From JAKVCB01 sp963578605 (GTDB lineage: Bacteria > Planctomycetota > Planctomycetia > Pirellulales > Lacipirellulaceae), in assembly GCA_963578605.1 (NCBI GenBank), contig CAUZEA010000110.1:1-17967 (forward strand): DNA of 17,967 nucleotides, in the 5' to 3' direction. Shown here piece by piece: positions 14,754-17,967 of the stretch. The translations under genes and the position numbers were made by a program. The notes under the pieces are model-generated. The model had not been told where the DNA came from, made no database searches, and was given only the letters and a program-made list of their open reading frames with translations. Every line of letters begins with the position of its first letter. Position 1 is the first letter of the stretch.

Positions 14754-15815
14754 ATGAAATCATTCCGTATTGGCATCGTCGGGATTGGCGCGATTGCTGA
14801 AATGCATGCGCGCGCTATCGCAGATATCGAAGGAGCAGAACTTGTCGGCGGATGTTGTCGCACGGAGTCCAAAGCGCAAGAGTTTGCGGAAAAATTCTCT
14901 TGCCGATGGTATCCCAGTCACGAAGAACTGTACGAACAAGAACAGCCAGAAGTCGTCACAATTTGTACACCCAGCGGCGCCCATTTGGAACCGACCGCGG
15001 CGGCCGCGAAGCGAGGAATCCACGTCCTCTGTGAAAAACCGTTAGAGGTTACCGTCGAACGTGCCGAGCAGATGATCGCCGCTGCCAACGACGCCGGCAC
15101 CTACCTGGGAGGCATCTTCCCGCAACGATTCAACCCGGTTGTGCGGGCAATTTACGACGCAGCCCAGGCGGGTCGATTCGGCCCGCTCGCGGTCGCGGTC
15201 GCCTATGTCCCCTGGTGGCGCGATGACGCCTATTATTCACCCGACCGCTGGCAGGGAACCGTCGCGATGGACGGCGGTGGGGCCTTGATGAATCAGTCGA
15301 TCCATGCGATTGACGCAATTCAATGGATTGCGGCAGCAACCGGGGCTGGGAGAACCTCAAAAGTCTTTGGCCTGACGGCCCAACGCGGACACGCAACCGA
15401 CCTGATCGAGGTGGAAGACACAGCCGTCGGTGTCCTCCAGTTTAAAAACGGGGCACTGGGTAATATTTTGGGTGCCACCTCGATGTGGCCTGGCACGTCG
15501 TTGCGAATCCACATTGCTGGCCGCGACGGCACAGCCGAAGTCCATGAAGACCAGATGGTCACCTGGAAATTTCGGAATGCGTTACCAGAAGACGAGCAAA
15601 TTCGATCGCAATTCAGTGGTGCCGCAGCGATGGGTGGCGCTGCCGACCCCATGGCAATCGACTATGCCAACCACACGCGGAATATTGCCAATTTCCTGGA
15701 AGCCATTTCGGCAGACCGCCCGCTCTTGATCGACGGCGTCGAGGCCTGTAAAGCCCTGGCCATTATCCGAGCGGTGTACGAATCGGCAGGAAGCTCTCAG
15801 GCCGTGACGCTCTGA
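14754..15815 (+). CDS. Gfo/Idh/MocA family oxidoreductase (cytoplasmic), second copy
   Basis: 353 residues from ATG 14754. The Rossmann motif is IGIVGIGAIAEMHARAI (6-22). TICTPSGAHLE (69-79) precedes VLCEKPLEVT (91-100), with K95 as the likely catalytic lysine. GGGALMNQSIHAIDAIQW (174-191) holds the conserved substrate-site H184 and D187. Similarity to the upstream copy looks limited to family motifs, so this is not a recent duplication. The open frame extends back to 14592, but the fold begins at this ATG; no clear ribosome binding site is present, so the start is likely but not proved. A palindrome lies 31 bases after the stop. Function: NAD(P)-dependent sugar or cyclitol dehydrogenase of unknown specificity. 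Confidence 0.88.
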   Translation: MKSFRIGIVGIGAIAEMHARAIADIEGAELVGGCCRTESKAQEFAEKFSCRWYPSHEELYEQEQPEVVTICTPSGAHLEPTAAAAKRGIHVLCEKPLEVTVERAEQMIAAANDAGTYLGGIFPQRFNPVVRAIYDAAQAGRFGPLAVAVAYVPWWRDDAYYSPDRWQGTVAMDGGGALMNQSIHAIDAIQWIAAATGAGRTSKVFGLTAQRGHATDLIEVEDTAVGVLQFKNGALGNILGATSMWPGTSLRIHIAGRDGTAEVHEDQMVTWKFRNALPEDEQIRSQFSGAAAMGGAADPMAIDYANHTRNIANFLEAISADRPLLIDGVEACKALAIIRAVYESAGSSQAVTL

Positions 15816-15846
15816 ATCCCGCATGCAAGCTCGGAAACCACGAAAA

Positions 15847-15865
15847 GCTTTCCCCAGGGGAAAGC
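15847..15865 (+). terminator. Perfect palindrome after the sugar operon, possible terminator
   Basis: GCTTTCCCC (15847-15855) and GGGGAAAGC (15857-15865) are perfect arms around one base, giving a stem of about 8 bp in RNA. It lies 31 bases after the Gfo/Idh/MocA stop, where a terminator is expected, but no T-run follows. A protein-binding site is the alternative. Confidence 0.4.
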
Positions 15866-16098
15866 CATGGACCCTCCCTGTTCCGCCAGGGTGACTTGCC
15901 GGTCGTTCTGGCAGTAGGATGCGTTCCCGAGGAGTGATAGAATAAAAAATGGCGGGAACAGAGAGACGTGAGTGGTAGGATGAAAGTGATGAAAAAAGGG
16001 AGGTTTTTGGAAATGGCCCCATCCTTTGGCGATTAGCCGATCGGCATCCCCTCCCCTTGAAAATGTCGTTATGCGGGTGAAGAAAGCCCCGTCCTGGT

Positions 16099-17628
16099 AT
16101 GAAACTCGCAAGCAAAACAGATAGCGTACCGGCGGAACGCAAGCAAACCTCGAACTGGATCAAGGACCGCGATCGGCTCCCGCTGCGACAATCGTTGATG
16201 CGTAACAGCCCGAGCTGGCTGGTCAGCTTGGTTACGCATGCGATGATATTGGTTGTACTTGGCCTGTGGTTCCTCCCCGAACTCCCGGCCCTGGTAACCG
16301 CTGATCTGAATGTTTCACCGTCGGACGTTGAAGAGCAATTGGAAGAGAATATCGAGTTCGAAACCGACCCGGTCGAACTTGAAGAAGAGATGGTGGAGTA
16401 CGAAGAGCAGCCGGAAACAACGTTGATCGAAGCGAATGTCAGTTTTGCTGTTGCCAACGATCTGGAAGCTGCCCCGGCCCCTGAAGTTGCCGTCATGGAA
16501 ATTGGCAGTGATATTTCACCTCTGTTGACGGTGGCAAATGCGGTTGGCACCGGCGGCAGTGGTCTCTCTGGTCGTGGTCACATGGCACGCGCGGTAATGA
16601 TTCGCAAAGGGGGAGGTAATGCAGCCAGTGAGACCGCCGTGGGACTGGCATTGGCATGGATCGCCGAACACCAAAATCCAGCTGGGTCGTGGAGCTTTGA
16701 TCACCAACTATTCCGCTGCCAGGGTCGCTGCGGCAATCCTGGCAAGCTCAACAAGGCCTTTGCCGGTGGTACCGCGATGGCCTTGCTGCCGTTTCTGGGA
16801 GCCGGCAATACCCACAGGGTCGGAGACTACCCGGCTGTTGTGGGGCGAGGGTTGACTGCCCTCGTGCAGCAAATGAAAGACGGCGGATCGTTCATCGATA
16901 GTGGGCAAATGTATTCCCACGGACTGGCTGCAATCACCTTGTGCGAGGCGTACGGCATGACGAACGCCTCCAGGCTGCAAGGTCCGGCACAGTTAGCGCT
17001 CAACTTCATTTCCTTTGCGCAAGATCCCGTCGGCGGTGGGTGGCGATATGGCCCCAAACAACCTGGCGATACCTCGGTCGTGGGGTGGCAAATTATGGCC
17101 CTCAAGAGCGGGCACATGAGCTATCTCATGGTTCCCGCCTCAACGGTCCGCGGAGCTTCCGCTTTTCTTGATTCTGTTCAGATTGAGGGTGGCGTCGGCT
17201 ACGGCTATACGGCTGATGCTCTCAGTTATGGGAATGCTACCAGCGCCATCGGACTCCTGTGTCGCATGTACTTGGGTTGGAAACGTGACAACGAAATACT
17301 CACCGAGGGGGTAAAACGCATCGCTGCAATTGGACCCTCTACTGACAACGTCTACTACAACTACTATGCTGCCCAGCTCCTCTTTCAGTACACGGATGGC
17401 GAAGGGGAAATGTGGGAAACCTGGAACACCAAACTTCGCGACCAACTCGTCGAAGCTCAAGTGAAAGAAGGCCATGAAAAAGGAAGTTGGTACCTGGGCG
17501 GAGGCCATGGCGGAGCGGGTGGCCGGCTTTACAACACGGCCATGTGCTGCATGACGCTTGAAGTCTACTACCGCCATATGCCTATCTATCAACGCGATGC
17601 GATCGAGTCAGAGTTCTCTGCCGAATAG
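16099..17628 (+). CDS. Membrane-anchored squalene-cyclase-like toroid protein
   Basis: 509 residues. Residues 1-39 are polar and basic, 40-63 form one membrane helix (SWLVSLVTHAMILVVLGLWF), and 75-105 form an acidic linker rich in Glu. From about 178 to 509 there are toroid repeats: ASETAVGLALAWIAEHQNPAGSW, GGTAMALLPFLGAG, SHGLAAITLCEAYG, PVGGGWRYGPKQPGDTSVVGW and NATSAIGLLCRMYLGW. The closing segment RLYNTAMCCMTLEVYYRHMPIY is typical of this planctomycete family. A C-x3-C pair (C207, C211) stands in the first repeat. The topology resembles TonB/ExbB-type anchored proteins: short cytoplasmic tail, one helix, periplasmic domain. No cyclase DxDD motif is seen, so a binding or scaffolding role is more likely. 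It lies 283 bases after the preceding operon and has no strong ribosome binding site. Confidence 0.85.
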   Translation: MKLASKTDSVPAERKQTSNWIKDRDRLPLRQSLMRNSPSWLVSLVTHAMILVVLGLWFLPELPALVTADLNVSPSDVEEQLEENIEFETDPVELEEEMVEYEEQPETTLIEANVSFAVANDLEAAPAPEVAVMEIGSDISPLLTVANAVGTGGSGLSGRGHMARAVMIRKGGGNAASETAVGLALAWIAEHQNPAGSWSFDHQLFRCQGRCGNPGKLNKAFAGGTAMALLPFLGAGNTHRVGDYPAVVGRGLTALVQQMKDGGSFIDSGQMYSHGLAAITLCEAYGMTNASRLQGPAQLALNFISFAQDPVGGGWRYGPKQPGDTSVVGWQIMALKSGHMSYLMVPASTVRGASAFLDSVQIEGGVGYGYTADALSYGNATSAIGLLCRMYLGWKRDNEILTEGVKRIAAIGPSTDNVYYNYYAAQLLFQYTDGEGEMWETWNTKLRDQLVEAQVKEGHEKGSWYLGGGHGGAGGRLYNTAMCCMTLEVYYRHMPIYQRDAIESEFSAE

Positions 17629-17695
17629 CCGGGGCTTGGATCCGTTCGGGCGCACCTTCGATCGAGTGCGGGCAGGGTATTGGAAACTCTCCACG

Positions 17696-17749
17696 GGTCC
17701 ATCGCTCGATTCAGGGCCATCGCTGGATCTGAAGCCGTCACTGGATCCG
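17696..17749. repeat. Degenerate 18-bp tandem repeat, three units
   Basis: Units at 17696-17713, 17714-17731 and 17732-17749 share the core ccatcgctSgat (cCRTCrCTSGAT). They follow the toroid gene stop by about 70 bases. Read in one plus frame they give PSLD-type units, but no supported gene contains them. Confidence 0.6.
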
Positions 17750-17921
17750 GAGAACTTTACCTTCTGGGAACTTTCGCCCCCTGTTTCAAGTCCGTGGCGC
17801 AAAGTCTTCGATGACCAAGATAACCGCACACGCCACTTGCCACGACTGGATTCACGTTGACCGGTTTCGCGTCGAATCCAGAATCAGACTGCCAACTCCG
17901 TAGTCATTGCGATATGATTTC

Positions 17922-17967
17922 GGTGTGTCGCTTGCGACGAAGGGGGTGTGTCGCTTGCGACGAAGGG
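17922..17967. repeat. Tandem 23-bp repeat with internal palindrome, running off the edge
   Basis: Two identical 23-bp units (17922-17944, 17945-17967) stand directly next to each other. Each begins ggtgtgtcgcttgcgacgaa and holds the palindrome GTCGC-TT-GCGAC. The second ends at the last base, so the true copy number is unknown. Confidence 0.9.

Larger units (their letters stand above)
17629..17967. other. Intergenic stretch with repeats at right edge
   Basis: No gene is supported here. The stretch holds a three-unit degenerate 18-bp repeat (17696-17749) and the start of a 23-bp tandem array (17922 to the window end). Open frames crossing it on both strands are shadows created by the repeats. 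Confidence 0.5.

Noticed and set aside
14754..15815. WbpB (partner of WbpA in UDP-GlcNAc uronate synthesis)
   Set aside because: It shares only general Gfo/Idh/MocA motifs and is far from the WbpA-like gene in the operon, so a specific name is not justified.
15582..16550. 322-codon open frame on the minus strand
   Set aside because: It crosses two well-supported plus-strand genes and their spacer, is rich in Ser/Arg with no domain, and is a shadow of their codon pattern.
17922..17967. CRISPR array
   Set aside because: The units are directly adjacent with no unique spacers, and no cas gene is visible.

Overview
The window looks like a chromosomal segment of a Planctomycetota bacterium, most likely a Pirellulales/Rhodopirellula-type organism. 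This is an inference from gene content. Supporting families are a secreted DUF1080 protein, three Gfo/Idh/MocA oxidoreductases (one with a Tat signal), an xylose-isomerase-like TIM barrel protein, a nucleoside:H+ symporter-type MFS carrier, a membrane-anchored squalene-cyclase-like toroid protein and a CRTAC1-type FG-GAP/UnbV lipoprotein. TGA ends most of the intact genes, so the code is standard.

Layout. At 1-128 lies the end of an IS3-family insertion sequence, with the first 16 codons of its OrfA on the minus strand. At 253-2564 (minus) is a CRTAC1-like lipoprotein gene (FG-GAP/VCBS repeats, then an ASPIC/UnbV domain). It is broken by frame changes and by two in-frame TGA codons four codons apart. 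At 3022-4035 (minus) is a soluble alpha/alpha-toroid protein; its ribosome binding site sits inside a 26-bp unit repeated three times. A 436-bp gap follows, with a five-copy 15-bp repeat. At 4555-6600 (plus) a DUF1080 protein and a Tat-exported Gfo/Idh/MocA oxidoreductase form a pair. Two convergent minus-strand genes follow: an FkbM-type methyltransferase split over three frames (6725-7620) and a phytanoyl-CoA dioxygenase-like protein (7639-8394).

After a 612-bp gap, a long plus-strand run starts at 9007: a WbpA/TviB-type UDP-sugar 6-dehydrogenase, a ROK protein lacking the usual zinc cysteines, a TIM-barrel sugar isomerase/epimerase, an MFS carrier overlapping a Gfo/Idh/MocA gene by ATGA, and a second such gene. 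The last gene (16099-17628) is a membrane-anchored toroid protein. The right edge enters a tandem array of a 23-bp unit with an internal palindrome.

How the genes may work together (inference): DUF1080, Gfo/Idh/MocA and isomerase-like TIM barrel proteins can form a redox route for sugars, in which a sugar is oxidised to a keto-sugar, the glycosidic bond is cleaved by elimination or hydrolysis, and the product is isomerised or reduced. The window has an exported pair and a cytoplasmic set with its own carrier, so a periplasm-to-cytoplasm pathway is plausible. The UDP-sugar dehydrogenase, FkbM and PhyH genes fit surface polysaccharide or other glycan modification.

The two broken genes are striking because every frame change goes the same way (one extra base). 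That could reflect insertion errors in the assembly or real decay, and it cannot be settled from sequence alone.
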